Source of the DNA: Paraphoma chrysanthemicola
Taxonomy: Eukaryota > Ascomycota > Dothideomycetes > Pleosporales > Phaeosphaeriaceae
Reading direction: 5' to 3'
Assembly: GCA_020744225.1 (NCBI GenBank)
Contig: JAGMWG010000020.1
Span: 1,035,433 to 1,099,432 of the forward strand
DNA: 64,000 nt
Made by a program: the position numbers and the translations under genes. Below the pieces are notes generated by a model. The model was not told the DNA's origin. It saw only the letters and a program-made list of their open reading frames with translations, and made no database searches. Within the stretch, counting starts at the first letter, position 1, and every line of letters starts with the position of its first letter. Shown piece by piece: positions 12,206-23,824 of the stretch.

Positions 12206-12721
12206 TCACCAGTTTGCAATGTCGTCCCCCAGTCTCCTCAATCCTACCCATCTCGGCTTCTCGGCCCATCTATTCTTGACGCCCTCCGTCCTTCCAATCC
12301 TCAACCGCCACGACCAACTTTCCATCACCTCTCTGGAATGAAATCGCCAGAATTGCCATGAGCAGTCCTGTCCGCGGAAGCTTTCCAAGACACGGCGACC
12401 ACCAGGATGCTCGTGAATGAAGGTGCTGCAGTCATATACAATGCTGTCTATGACGATATAGAGCTTGTCCTCCATAACTGCAGTCGCGATGGCAGACGCG
12501 GAAAAGAACGGTAAGTCAGCGTTCGGCGTTGAGGGAGAGATGAGAGCGTGCGGCAGACTGGGAGAGATATTTGAGTTTTGCAGCTTAGAAATGTCCTCGA
12601 TGTATGCTACCTCCGGCGTTCTGCGAGCATGCTCATCTTTCACGCCACTTGGCACCGTTACCTCAACTTGGGAAGAGGTGAGATCGTGCTTTTTGTCGCC
12701 TAGCGCTTTCATCCAACCCAT
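12206..12721 (-). CDS. cytochrome b5-like heme-binding domain protein (171 aa)
   Basis: Single-exon gene with a C-terminal cytochrome b5 domain. The first 80 residues are low-complexity and polar. Then comes the b5 signature: VYDCSTFIHEHPGG, with the first axial His at about residue 105, and a second candidate axial His at about residue 128 in WRFHS. The tail is basic and aromatic. No membrane anchor or fused oxidase domain is visible, so this is a stand-alone soluble b5-type protein that could pass electrons to a desaturase, hydroxylase or P450, or bind a steroid-like ligand. It is divergent from the amidohydrolase gene across 517 bp. The domain is clear; the partner is unknown. Confidence 0.75.
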   Translation of the reverse strand: MGWMKALGDKKHDLTSSQVEVTVPSGVKDEHARRTPEVAYIEDISKLQNSNISPSLPHALISPSTPNADLPFFSASAIATAVMEDKLYIVIDSIVYDCSTFIHEHPGGRRVLESFRGQDCSWQFWRFHSREVMESWSWRLRIGRTEGVKNRWAEKPRWVGLRRLGDDIANW

Positions 12722-13238
12722 GACAAACGTCTTTGGTAGCTATAAATTGTGGGCTAGCAGGTTTGACGGTATCGAGCAAATGCGTGGTAAAAGCCTCGAA
12801 AACAGAATTTCATTGTTCAGGACTTTAGTGCAATGCGCAAAGCTTGCGGTATAGACTTACGGCAGTATTTCGCGGAATTGAGACTAGACGCGGACATGGC
12901 GGCTTGACGCGAATCCGGAATCGCACTTACGAGGCGGAGATGACGGACTTTCGTCTCTAGCCATTCCGTTCAGTGTCACTACGTGCAGTGTGCTAGTCAG
13001 GTGTCTACCCCGCAATTATGTGCATATGCACGCTAGTCTCCCGAGCCGGTACTATGGATGCACTATTGCCTGGCGCTGGCATTTCGATGTCCAAGTCAAC
13101 AATAGAACATTTAGGACCTCCATGATGCGTTGCTCTCAATTTTCAGCCGTCCTCATTACATGCACACAATTTCAATATTAGCCTTGCTTTCTCTTTCTTA
13201 GAAATTGTGGACGGTACCCGCTCACATCTCCACTTAAG
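12722..13238. other. divergent intergenic region, no gene seen
   Basis: 517 bp between the cytochrome b5 gene (minus) and the amidohydrolase (plus), presumably promoter sequence for both. No supported ORF. Confidence 0.55.
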
Positions 13239-14864
13239 ATGGCTCCAGCACGTGTTGATGAGCCTCCCGTATCGTGGCCAGCGGTCAGCGTGGAGCCCAC
13301 GCCATACAATGGACCACCTCGAAATGTCGAGCCCATCAGCAAGATATCCTGGGATGACAGCCTCCAACCCAAGAAATATAACATCTTCGGCACACATCCC
13401 GATTCCAAGATTCTGTTTCTAGATGTGAATATTCTTGATTCTACAGGCCGAGAACCATATCGGGGTGATGTCTTCATTGAAGGTGCGTATGAATGTTGCG
13501 GCAAAGCTGAACCAATCGCGCTCGATATCCAAGCCTGACTTTGTGTCACAGGAGAGCGATTCTCCGCTGTCGGAGACGTGCCCAACCTGGAGCACCTCAA
13601 AGCTCAGCCTGGCGTTAGAGTTTTCCATGGGAAAGGACGAACGCTGATGTCAGGTCTGGGTGATGGACATACCCATTTCAGCTGGAATGGCGGTGATCTC
13701 GACCAGCTCGGTACGCTGGGAGTGGAAGAACACACACTTCTCACCATGCGAAGCGCACAGTGCTTCCTGGACTCTGGTTATACCATGTGTTTCGGCGCAG
13801 CATCAGCGAAAGAGCGACTGGATGTCGTGATCCGCGATGCGATTAATGCTGGAGACATTCCCGGCCCTCGCTATCTGGCCAACGGGAAGGAGATGGCACG
13901 GCGTGGTGGCGAGTTGGTCGGAGGAATCACTGCCTTTGCCGATGGACCGGACGAGATGAGACAGGTCATCAAGCATCACGTTGGTCTAGGCGTGGACAGT
14001 ATAAAGCTAAGCATAAGTGGGGAAGAGGTTCGCTCCTCCACATCGTGGCGTCAATGAGATCGTACTAAGATGCACCGCCAGATAACGGAGATCCGCTCGG
14101 CCCAAGATTGCTACTTTACTGACGAGGAGATGGCAGCTTGTGTTGACGAAGCCCACAAGCATGGAAAACGTCTGTGCACTCACGCTCGCGCCCGCGATTC
14201 CGTCACCATGTCTGTCAAGCATGGCGTTGAAGCCATTTTCCATGCTTCGTACATTGACGATGTGGGCATGGATATGCTCGAAAAAGCCAAAACAAAACAT
14301 GTCGTGGTACCTGCGATCAACTGGCTAATATGCACCTTGTACGAAGCCGAGGCCTTTGGCTATCCCAAAGCAGTGGCTGAAAAGGTGGGCTACAAGCGCG
14401 AACTCGAAGCTGCAATTGCTGGACTGCGAGAAATGCACCGAAGAGGCATCGTCGTTCTGCCGGGTGGCGACTATGGCTTCGCATGGACACCGCATGGAAC
14501 TTATGCACGGGACCTCGAACACTTTACAACTCTGCTGGGCTTCACTGCACACGAAGCCATCATTGCTGCCACAGCTGGAGTAGCAGCGCAGTTCATGCAG
14601 TCTCTTGAATTGGGCAAAGTTCAGCCTGGGTACTACGCAGACTGCATCTTGGTCGATGGAAATCCACTGGAGGAGATTGCGGTGCTGCAAAATCACGACA
14701 AGCTTAACGTGATTTGTATCAATGGCCGAGTTCATAAGGCTGGATTGAAAGAGTATGTGCCTCCGCCGATTGCTGGTGAGCACAATGATGGGCATATTAT
14801 TGTTCCAGATGGGAATTTTCCAGCTGTATCGAAAGCGATGCAGATTCAGTCGAAATTGTATTGA
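13239..14864 (+). CDS. metal-dependent amidohydrolase (imidazolonepropionase/Xaa-Pro dipeptidase-like, 500 aa, 3 exons)
   Basis: Amidohydrolase-superfamily enzyme. Exons 13239-13482, 13552-14027 and 14082-14864 join cleanly; introns are 69 and 54 nt. The metal ligands are in place: GDGHTHFSW (HxH pair), the Lys in DSIKLSISG as the likely bridging carboxylated lysine, His in LCTHARARD, His in AIFHASYID, and the catalytic Asp in PGGDYGFAW. The N-terminal strand ends and the C-terminal YADCILVDGNPLEE segment form the flanking beta domain typical of the superfamily. Intron 2 falls right after SGEE and rejoins to ITEIRSAQD, as in related proteins. It probably hydrolyses an amide or lactam in the cytosol. 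It neighbours a Zn2Cys6 regulator and the FAH fusion, hinting at a catabolic role. Substrate unknown. Confidence 0.9.
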
Positions 14865-14974
14865 TCTATGATGTATTAATCGAACATGTCTTGATTAAAA
14901 GCAAGATATTCACAAAACTATGATTAACGAGCTTTAGGAACGGCTGTATCATTTTCATTAATGTGAAGAGTTCA

Positions 14975-17138
14975 TCATACGACGCATGTTGAAAGCGGTA
15001 CGCTGTTCAGAAAAGAGTCCCACTGATTCCAACTTGATGGCGAAGGTGTCATCCATAAATTAGGATCGAGACGACTCAGGATACTTTCCACATAGAACTG
15101 CGGAATTTGATCAACATTCCCGGCCATACTGTTGCTGTCGTTTGGCCAAGCGGAGGGACGGCGAGGATCAGGAGACACCAGTGGTTCAGAAGCCGACTCT
15201 CCGCTTTCACTTAGCAATTGTGACGTCATAGGATGGTCACTGAGATCTATTGACCATGTCTCAACTGTGCTTCTGTATTGAATTAGTGGCAGCCACAGTG
15301 GTAGAGTTGTGGCAACTCACACGAGACGTCGCATGATGGGCGCGGCCTTTTCGCAGATCGAACTCACATCAACCATGGTCTCGAACCTGGTTACACAATC
15401 TTTGACCCATGTGAGGATGTCAGGACATTCTTCGTTCCATGTGTTGCTGGTCAAGATGGCGATAAGCGTTACGGAAGCATGAAACGCGTGGAAGCTGCAA
15501 ATGCCACGGAGATACCAATTGAAGGGAGAGAGCGTTGTAGAAGTAGAGAAGGTACGGTGTATCCGAAGGAGTTCTTTGGCGCTGTCAACACATCTCAGTA
15601 TCGATTGACGATGCTGCGATGTATTTGATGACGAGATTCTCATCGACTTGTGGTGTAACAGTAGGGTTAGTTGATGAGCGTAACCATGCAAGATGTTTAT
15701 ATGCGCTTCATGGCACGCTGGTAATGGAGAAAATGTTGAATGCTCCATGTACCGCTCGTTCCAGCTAGATTGTTCATGCAGGATCATCTCGTCCATCCTT
15801 CTGATGAGTGTTGATGAAGGTTGTGTTATGTTAAGGACAAGTGAGCGAATGTCGCTCGCAATTTCGTATAGTCGAAACTTTAGTAATAGATACGACATCT
15901 GCGTGGCACCACCCGAAGTAATGGGCAAAACGTGGTCATCAGCGATCAGGTCGGAGTCGTTTAAATCGGCAGGGAGACGAACGCCCTCAGACGCTTCCCG
16001 CGGATCGGGTCCAAGGTGCCCAAGACTTGTATTCTGAAGCATGTATAGCATCATAACACTGGCCCAGCAGCGTCGACGTTCTTCAGACCTGACAACGTCC
16101 ATTTCAAACTCTATGGGATCAACATGACACCCAATCGAGAGGGCAATATGATATGCCATACCCAGTAAGGTCCAAGTCTGCCCGTGGCTATGATTGATAC
16201 CATATATCAACACGATGAGCGCCTGCAAAGTTGTCACGTTTTGTTGCCACAGATAGTTGTCCGATTCCAGACATTTCAAGGCGGCGGTACGATAACGTTC
16301 GGAAAGCTCGGTAACCATCTCCGCCGCTGTAGTACTCCAAGAAAGATCGCGGAGCAGCTGACTTGAAGAATCCAGGGCTGTCACTGCCGTGCCGAGAATT
16401 GCAAAAAGAAGTGCGAGCCATGATAAAGATGTAGACTGAGGTGCTTGCTCAAACTTGGCATATTGTTCGCGGAAAGTCGGCTCGTGTAAGAGATGGAATA
16501 GCTAGAGACAAGTCAGCCGATTGTTGGCACATGAAGGGCAGTGTGCATACCGAAGCGAAGGACTCGAGGTATACATCTACGAGCTGTCGGCAATGACTGC
16601 GAACGGGAAGGTAATTGAGAAGTTGGCTTATGTCGACATCTCGCCTACCAAAAGGAAATGGTCCCGAGCTTAAATCAATTGAACAGGCTGCAGCCTGTTG
16701 AGGGTCATGAAGCGAGTCGCGGATTTTATTTGACTCCTGTAATGGTATGAAGCGTACATGTCCAGATGTCGATACAGCCAGCAACCCCTTCTTGACTGGT
16801 GGGGCGAGTGTAAACTGTGCAGCTGCAGTGTTATTTGCACTTCCGTTTTGGGCTCGCAGTAGAGATTCTAGTTTCGCAACTCTTTCAGCAAGGTCTTCAT
16901 TGACAGGATGGCTATTCGATACCCTTTGCTCAGATAGCGGTGATAGTGGCAGGACAGGGCGAGCTGGAGATGCAGTCTTATGGCCCCCAGCGTAAGAACA
17001 TTCTGACGCGAGGCTCCTGCGAACGCACGTCTCGCAAGGAGGTGGCCCACGTGGCCTGCTGCAGCGTATCTTGCGAAGGCGACATGGCTCACAACTGATA
17101 GGCAGACGTCTTTGACGACTTCGAGCAGACATTTGCAA
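14975..17138 (-). CDS. Zn2Cys6 fungal transcription factor (688 aa, 3 exons)
   Basis: Nuclear regulator with an N-terminal zinc cluster (Cys16, 19, 26, 35, 38, 47) followed by a basic linker, a short coiled coil (ERVAKLESLLRAQ) and the fungal-specific TF domain (LFHLLHEPTF, then GMAYHIALSIGCHVDP and the RRRCWASVMMLYM segment). Exons are 16551-17138, 15321-16501 and 14975-15272. Intron 1 (49 nt) joins LESFAS to LFHLLHEPTF. Intron 2 (48 nt, CACTAAT branch) uses a GTGAGT donor and joins RRLV to STVETWSIDLSDHPM. It is tail-to-tail with the amidohydrolase, 110 bp apart, and upstream of the acetate transporter on the same strand. Regulation of these neighbours is plausible but not shown. Confidence 0.9.
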
Positions 17139-17602
17139 ATTGATTCGGGTGCAATGTGGTGCCAGTTGTTGGAAAGTGACAAGGAGCTGCGGAGAAAGCG
17201 GGGAAGAGAAAAGCTCCTCCCTCGGGTATAGTAGCAGTTGGTCACATTCTCGCTAAAGCGTCGCCACCAATGACATGGCCAAAAAAGGACACAGGGAGCG
17301 AATCAAGCCGTGAGACTTACCGTGCCGGGAGTATGCTCCTATTCTGTGCTCGCGTACGGCATTCAACTTGAGGCAACCCCGTGCACTCCTGACGGGTCAC
17401 ACAGCGTCCGTGATTGCAAGTCTTTTAGCCATCGAAATAATGAAATTTTCAAGTATTCACAAGTACTACGGCTACTTGATTTAATTTAGCCATTCCAAAT
17501 GTCATTCCTGATGCCATTCCGAGGGCTAGATAAGCTATCCTTATCAGGCCAAAGTGTCGCAAACTCTTTACGGGACCATGCGTTCTTGATATGAGTGCTT
17601 GT
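17139..17602. other. intergenic region, no gene seen
   Basis: 464 bp between the regulator's start and the stop codon of the acetate transporter, both on the minus strand. It holds the regulator's promoter; nothing else can be supported. Confidence 0.55.
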
Positions 17603-18445
17603 TCAATCATCCTTCTTCGACATTGGGAATACTGGGAGAGTGATTGGCGTAAGGCCGTCGGCCCAGAGTCCAGCGCATCCAGCCCAGTCTGTTGAAAGGA
17701 GTCAGGCACAACTCTTCAGAGTATATAACTTACTTACACGCGAAAAACCCTACAATAAAGCCGATGGAATTCGCTGCCACCAAGACCTTGCTACTATTCG
17801 CCATATACCCGGCAGCGAGAAGTAGAAGCTCAACGTCAAGGAAGAAGAGTGTGAGAAACAGCACCCATGAGCTTCGCATAGCGGCAACGGTATAGATCAC
17901 AGTCAGGATGAACCATGCCCAACAGTACATAGCCAGCGCCTCATTGAATTCCGGGCGCAACTGACCAGTAGCCGAGTCTGTGTAAGCTGCAGAAGCGTGA
18001 GCACAGTGTCTAGCAATCAATTGGGTAGGAACAGCGACTGACATGCAATGATACCTGTTCCAGGGATGAATATCATAGCATAGGAGAAATTGAATGCAGC
18101 GTAGGACGGAAACACTGTTGCGCCAAATGTGTTCCCAGCCACGAATTCCATGATGCCCGCTATAAAATGACATACTCCACCAAAGAACATCAACACGCCG
18201 ACCAAAACATTGGGAGTCTGTATTCCCCGTGCGTGAACCCCGAGGATGGAAATTAGAAAGATCCCCGTTGCAAAAGATAGCAGGCCGAGAGGTGCCGGAT
18301 TTGCAAGGCGACGGTGCACGACTGGTAGGGAAGGCTGATCTGTGCTGGCAATGTGCCCACCCTGCGTCCGAAGCTTTTCGAGGTGGTTGAGAGATGGGTT
18401 ACCTTTTTCGACATTGACGTCGTCGCTCGAAGAAGTGCGAGCCAT
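17603..18445 (-). CDS. GPR1/FUN34/YaaH (ATO) family acetate transporter (245 aa, 3 exons)
   Basis: Plasma-membrane acetate/succinate transporter family member. Exons are 18043-18445, 17738-17986 and 17603-17688. The N-terminal cytosolic tail is polar; LANPAPLGLLSFATG is the family's signature NPAPLGL motif at the start of helix 1. Six hydrophobic segments follow, and the tail WADGLTPITLPVFPMSK is the usual family end. Intron 1 (56 nt) joins GIIA to SYTDS, and intron 2 (49 nt, GTAAGT donor) joins FFA to YWAGCAG. The gene is divergent from the FAH-hydrolase fusion. As the fusion should release small acids, a shared promoter with an acetate permease makes metabolic sense; this is inference. Confidence 0.9.
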
Positions 18446-19033
18446 TGCGTTGAGACAAGAGATATACTAAGTAAGACTTCTCGGTGCTGCTAACAATGTC
18501 TTTATGGCGAGCGAGCTGCGCTCAGTGCCCCTTAAGCATCAGCTCTGATGACCATGAGACCCCGACCCATTCAAGAACGCCATCCCCGCAGCCCAGTCTG
18601 GTGCGGGACTCCGGGGCCCCGCGGTGGCTTGGGTGTTGAATGGGCGGCTGTGAGGGACACGGAGGCAGTTGCGTGTTTGTGATGGGGAGCATTGGGCCAG
18701 CGCGACGCCGTGATCTCCGCTGCGGAGCTTGTTGCGCCCCGCTTCACTTTACGTCATCACCGCCATCTCCGCGCTGCTACCAACCCCGCCACGGCCAAAT
18801 TCCGGAATGCATGCGGAGTCGCGAGCAAAATTGCTCTTACAAATGCTGGGGAGGATACTTCGGCATACCCGCGGTCAGCGTAGCTCGAACGGGTCCAAGG
18901 CCACTGTCAGCTAGCTTTAGTATATGACGCGTCGCGTTTCTTGGATCAACACATCCAATTCTCGTAGGATCTGTTCTACTTGACGTTCTCAACCTGAGGA
19001 TATTTGATCACGTGCTGTTAGTCTCATACCGCC
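18446..19033. promoter_or_regulatory. divergent promoter region, acetate transporter / FAH fusion
   Basis: 588 bp between two divergent start codons. Small GC-rich ORFs in it lack any family feature. It is the natural place for shared regulation of the transporter and the fusion enzyme, but no specific site can be named with confidence. Confidence 0.4.
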
Positions 19034-20921
19034 ATGGCTACAGTCGAAGCTCGGAATGGGCACAAGTCCTTCACGAATTATGTCTCGTACCGAGATGCAG
19101 AAACAGGACGAGAACGCGTAGGACACTACGACCTCGAAAAGAAGACCATACAGCCCTTGGCATTTGTCTCTGGAACCCCGATAGACAACCTATACCAAGT
19201 TATTCAGGCTGGCGAAGCCAACGTCATCAGCGACGGCACCAGCGAGTCGTTACCGGTCTCGTCGACTAAAATACTTCCTCCATTTACTGGTCGAGACATA
19301 CTTTGTGTAGGCAAAAATTATGCCGCGCATGCAAAAGAGTTCAATAGTTCAGGATTCGACAGCTCCGATAAGGTCGATACGCCATCGCATCCAGTGATCT
19401 TCACGAAACGCTTCACATCGATCATTGCGGATGGCGAAGAGATTTACCCACACCCTGGCTTCACAGACACCGTCGACTATGAGGGCGAGATCGGTGTTGT
19501 TATCGGGAAACCTGGTTTCCGCATTACAGAGTCAAATGCAATGGACTATGTGTGGGGATATACTATCATAAACGATATGACGGCGCGTGAGCGACAAAGG
19601 GACCACAAGCAATTCTATATCGGCAAATCACCAGACACATTCTGCCCCATGGTATGTAACATGAAATTCTGTCGGACAACGGTTGACATCCCATCAGGGC
19701 CCGATTGCTGTACCTGCGCAAGCCTTGGACAAGGTTCTACGAGTCCAGACGCATGTCAACGGGGAGCTACGTCAGGACGCGACAACGGAAGACCTCATAT
19801 TCTCGATTCCGTTTCTCATCAAGACCATGTCGGAAGGGCAAACGTTGATGCCAGGAGATGTTCTCGCGACAGGAACTGTAAGTCTGCACGTCACAGAAAG
19901 TTGAAAGGTTAGTCTTCATGCTGACGATTCCTAGCCTGCCGGTGTTGGCATCGGACGGAAACCGCCAATTTACCTCAAGTCTGGAGACACCGTGACGGTG
20001 TCAGTAACTGGCCTGGGCACGTTGACCAATCGAATCGGAGATACCAAGTCGACGAATCCCACACTGGAACAGCTTTCAACCCACAGCCGCTTTCCGCAAA
20101 TCAACATCTCTAGAAGCATTGACTCTTCAATCCTTACGCAGATCAACAACAAGCCGCTTTACTACAAAGTCAGTGGCCTCTCTTCTGGATCTCCAATTGT
20201 CTTTGTTCACGGTCTTGGTGGCAGCGCCGAATTCTTCACGCCACTCATCCAATCTCTCAGCCTCGAGAAGTCACATGCCTTGCACACCTTCGATCTGGAA
20301 GGTCATGGACTCTCTCCGACCTCGCCACTTTCCAAGCTCACGATGGATTCTTTTGCAGCAGATGTGAATGGGGTGTTCGAAAAGGCGAACATATCATCGG
20401 GCGCCACCCTCGTCGCGCATTCGCTGGGAAGCCTCATCGCCGTCAAGTTTGCACTTCAGTATCCCGAAAAGGTTTCGAAGCTCACTCTGCTTGGACCGCC
20501 GCCATCACCGTTGCCAGAAGCCGGCGTTAACGCTACTTACGCTCGTGCCAAAACTGTTCGTACGAAAGGGATGGCTGGCGTTGTTGATGCTGTTGCAACG
20601 GCCGGCACGTCGGAGAAATCCAAGACCTCCATCGCCGTTGCAGCAGTACGACTGTCACTGCTTAGCCAGGATCCTGAGGGCTATGCCAAGGCATGTACAG
20701 CGTTAGCTAGTGCGGACGGGCTTGACTTTGCCGCCATCCGTGCAAGGACTTTGATCGTAACAGGAAGCGAAGATAAGACTTCGCCACCGCAATTGTGTGA
20801 AAAGTATGTGGAACAAATGCAGGGCAATGCGGAATTGGATATCTTACCAGAGGTGGGACACTGGCATGTGTTTGAGGATACACTCGGCGTCGCGAAGGCG
20901 GTTCAAAGCTTTCTGGCATGA
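19034..20921 (+). CDS. fusion: fumarylacetoacetate-hydrolase family + alpha/beta hydrolase (594 aa, 3 exons)
   Basis: Two enzymes in one polypeptide. Exons 19034-19651, 19698-19877 and 19935-20921 join in phase 0. Residues about 1-300 are an FAH-family (diketo-acid hydrolase/decarboxylase) domain: ILCVGKNYAAHAKE, metal-ligand acids in DYEGEIGVVIGK, NDMTARERQRDHKQF, FLIKTMSEGQTLMPGDVLATGT and the C-terminal strand VTVSVTGLGTLTN. After a linker of about 30 residues, residues about 330-594 are an alpha/beta hydrolase of the 3-oxoadipate enol-lactonase type: VFVHGLGGSAEFF (oxyanion loop), AHSLGSL (nucleophile), GSEDKTSP (acid) and EVGHWHVF (base). Exon 3 encodes the end of the first domain, the linker and the whole second domain without a break, so the fusion does not depend on intron choice. 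It suggests consecutive steps of an aromatic or lactone catabolic route. Confidence 0.88.
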
Positions 20922-21264
20922 AGTGATTGCTTACAAGATCTCGCCAACTTTGCTGCATCTAAAAGGTAGTATCATTGTTAGACGGGAGGTTCGTGTCGGC
21001 AATGCGTGAAGAGAATATACAAAGCTCTATTATATACGTACGCATACATTGACTGAGTACGACTACTACTGCCCATTGCACCTTCACAACGAAATGAGCG
21101 CGAGGGGACATTGTGAATTCACTCCTCGAGTACTTCACCCTCACGAGTTAATGCCTGAGTCGAACCGCTCTCAAACATCGCTACACGCAACTCAAGTGAG
21201 TCAACCAACATCGATCTCTACAACCAAGTATCCCTAATATACCATCAGATTATTCATCGACATA
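20922..21264. other. intergenic region, no gene seen
   Basis: 343 bp of spacer downstream of the fusion gene. Nothing supported. Confidence 0.5.
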
Positions 21265-21492
21265 ATGGATATTGCCTACCTTCTCTCCTCATCGCTCGCG
21301 CTAGTACAGCAGCAGCTTCTTCACTATCTCGAGCTGAAAGACTTTCCAGCCATGTCTTTAGTCTCAAAAGCTGTCCGGAGCTCGCTGCTTGATGCGTTAG
21401 CATCTTGTATACACAACATCAATAGAAAACTCAAGATGAGCCGTAGGTATGACCTAGAAAGGCAAAATTGGAATGATTTGTTGCGCTTGTAA
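21265..21492 (+). pseudogene. possible truncated F-box-like gene fragment (75 codons)
   Basis: A 75-codon ORF whose middle (LLHYLELKDFPAMSLVSKAV) has the L-x-L-x-D-x-x-x-x-x-x-V-S-K spacing of an F-box. It stops before any second domain. The longer copy at 32610 has a similar N-terminal helix pair before its conserved core, so this may be a remnant of the same family. It could also be a chance ORF or a first exon; no downstream exon was found. Confidence 0.3.
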
Positions 21493-21902
21493 ATTCCTGC
21501 AGCTTTTTGTGACTTCGAGACATTGACAAGACAGAATCAGTGATGAGCTGCTTTCACTGAAGATGTCGGCAAATTGATGCGCATGTCTTTGTTCTGTCTA
21601 TCTAGATCACGGTATGTGGCGCTGTGCCGAAGATGCGTCATTGTTTGCACTTGCACGGGGGTGAAAGGGAGGCTCAACCATGTCATGAGGAGGAAGTGCC
21701 AACAATGAACAATGAATACCACTCACCACGCACACGCACCCACGAAGACACGGGAAAACAGATCGTGCGCGCAAGATGCGACCTCACCAGATAACCTTCC
21801 AGGATTCCAGGATCTCAGAACCACCATCAGAGATTGCCAACGCACGCAAAGCGCGTAGTCGAATTAGACTCGAAGCAAACGAACTAGCACAAAGCCAACA
21901 AC
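21493..21902. other. intergenic region, no gene seen
   Basis: 410 bp. No supported ORF. Confidence 0.45.
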
Positions 21903-22568
21903 ATGACAGCACAAGACTATTTCTCAGCGCGACCCATCGCCATAAACTCCAACGCATCGCACAATGCAGCATCAGGAGGTCCTCGCCCCGGAAACCCTGA
22001 GCGCAGCACGTATACGGAGTCCAGGAGCTCGATTCGCAACTTTCTTCGACCATGGTGCCCGGACATCACGACACCTCCAAGTAGCAGCGCCGTGAGCTTC
22101 TCAAGCTGGACACACTTCAAGGCTACCGCCGCCACCACACCGCCAGGTGAGCTCAAGGCATCGGTCCTCTGCGAAGCAAGCGGCACAACGCCATCCTACG
22201 AGCGGCCAGCGAGTGAATGGACATTCCTGGGCGCCAACCAGCCGATTTACGAGTTCCAGCCAGGTGCAAAAAACAGTGAGCATCGAAGACAAAAGAGCTC
22301 GAAAAGCTGGACTACCACGTCATCGACAAATGGTGACACGCGAGCAAAAGCGATCACGTTCGAAAAGCAGCCAATCAAGCGCATCAGTACCTCTTCACAG
22401 CTAACTGCTTCGCTCAAAAGCACATCGCCGGTTGGTAGTCAAGGGGCGGCGACTGCCACGGTGAACATATTTGGACTGGGAGGAATAATGTGTGAGGATT
22501 TGCCCTCAGCTTTGAGTCGGACGAGGAGGATGACGAAGAGTGAGAGGACGAGGTCTGGAAGGGGATGA
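21903..22568 (+). CDS. hypothetical Ser/Thr-rich protein (221 aa)
   Basis: An uninterrupted ORF with no family I recognise. It is polar and rich in Ser, Thr, Ala and Pro, with basic patches (NSEHRRQKSSKS; RTRRMTKSERTRSGRG at the end) and no signal peptide or membrane segment. It may be a disordered regulatory protein or a chance ORF in GC-richer DNA. Competing ORFs on the minus strand are shorter. Its position, upstream of the NDUFAF3-like gene on the same strand, gives no functional hint. Confidence 0.35.
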   Translation: MTAQDYFSARPIAINSNASHNAASGGPRPGNPERSTYTESRSSIRNFLRPWCPDITTPPSSSAVSFSSWTHFKATAATTPPGELKASVLCEASGTTPSYERPASEWTFLGANQPIYEFQPGAKNSEHRRQKSSKSWTTTSSTNGDTRAKAITFEKQPIKRISTSSQLTASLKSTSPVGSQGAATATVNIFGLGGIMCEDLPSALSRTRRMTKSERTRSGRG

Positions 22569-22779
22569 GCCTGCGAAGCCATACAGGAGGTTGCATAAGG
22601 CGGATGATCGATGGAGTCTACTGCTGTGGAGGTAGACAGGCGCGATGGTGAGAAAGTTGAGGCTCAGGGGTGCCGGGTCGCACAATGGTCCAAGCTTCAG
22701 AGTCTATGGCCATGACGAACATCACATCATAGCATAGCGAGTTTTCCCGTTTCTAAGGATACACACAACACACGACATA

Positions 22780-23540
22780 ATGGAACGAACAATGTTTACA
22801 TGCGCAAAGCAGCTCTCAACATGTGCGAGGCCAGCAAATTCAAGACCAATCGCACCGACAACGTCATTCCGCACAACATCTACACAAACACCCACACCAC
22901 TCCACAGACCACGAACGCGATGCATACACACCACCCGGCCGCTCTATATGCAGTCGAGACCACCAAAGTCCCGTGACCGTGGCCCCAAAAGCAACGAAGA
23001 TACCCAGACCGACTTCCGCGAGCTCGACGTCCTGCGCAACACGGTCGCGCCAGCCACATCCATCGACGCATGCACCAGCGATGGCTTCGCACTCAACAAT
23101 CAGGTGCGCATAAGCGGGAGTGGGCTGCTACTCATAGGAGGGGAAGCATTTCGGTGGCGGCCATGGGTGAAAGAGGGGGCCGTGGATGCAAGAGGGGCAA
23201 TGACGGGGAAGCTGCTGAACAGCAAGGGACAATGGGAGGTGCAGCCAGAGAGCTGGGGAGTCTTGGAGCTGGTGTACCCGAAGCCTGGTGAGCTTATACA
23301 TTGATTCAACCACATGGACTACAGTTGACGCGTACACAAGATCTTCTCATCATTGGCACTGGACCAAACGTCACGCCTCTCGCGCCTGCTGTACGCAAAT
23401 ATCTCAATGACCTTGGCATACGGCTCGAGATACAAGACACGCGCAATGCCTCAGCACAGTTCAACTTGCTTGCAACAGAGCGCGGGGTTGGTCAGGTTGC
23501 TGCGGCTCTCATACCCATCGGCTGGAGAGAAGGCCAGTGA
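22780..23540 (+). CDS. NDUFAF3 / Mth938-domain mitochondrial protein (235 aa, 2 exons)
   Basis: Homologue of complex I assembly factor 3 (DUF498, Mth938-like fold). The first 55 residues are basic, Arg/Thr-rich and acid-free beyond the start, a likely mitochondrial targeting peptide (FRTTSTQTP, RCIHTTRPLYM). The domain begins around DGFALNNQVRISGSGLLLIGGEAFRW and continues with WGVLELVYPKP. Intron 23288-23340 (53 nt) is the only choice that both keeps the frame and restores PKPDLLIIGTG, the family core; the nearer AG at 23324 shifts the frame. Exon 2 ends with FNLLATERG and VAAALIPIGW, again typical. It should act in the mitochondrial matrix or inner membrane on complex I assembly. Confidence 0.85.
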
Positions 23541-23824
23541 TGCAGGTGGTGAGTTGCGCCCGGCCGGTGATCTTGTAAAATATTGTACATTACAAATGCA
23601 TTTTCTTGTGCATGTCCGAATTCGTTTCTCCATGTGCCATCGAGCGGTGTTGCGCCTTTTATCTTGTCGCATCCGCCGTTTGTCGTACCATGTGTGGCAT
23701 TCACTCGAACCTTCCTCACTGACAAGCGCGCAGCAAACTAAGATTTGCACTTCTCTTCGCATGGCCCCACTTCACGTCATGCATTCATAACCCACGCGAC
23801 ACCCACACGCGCCTAAATTGCCTC

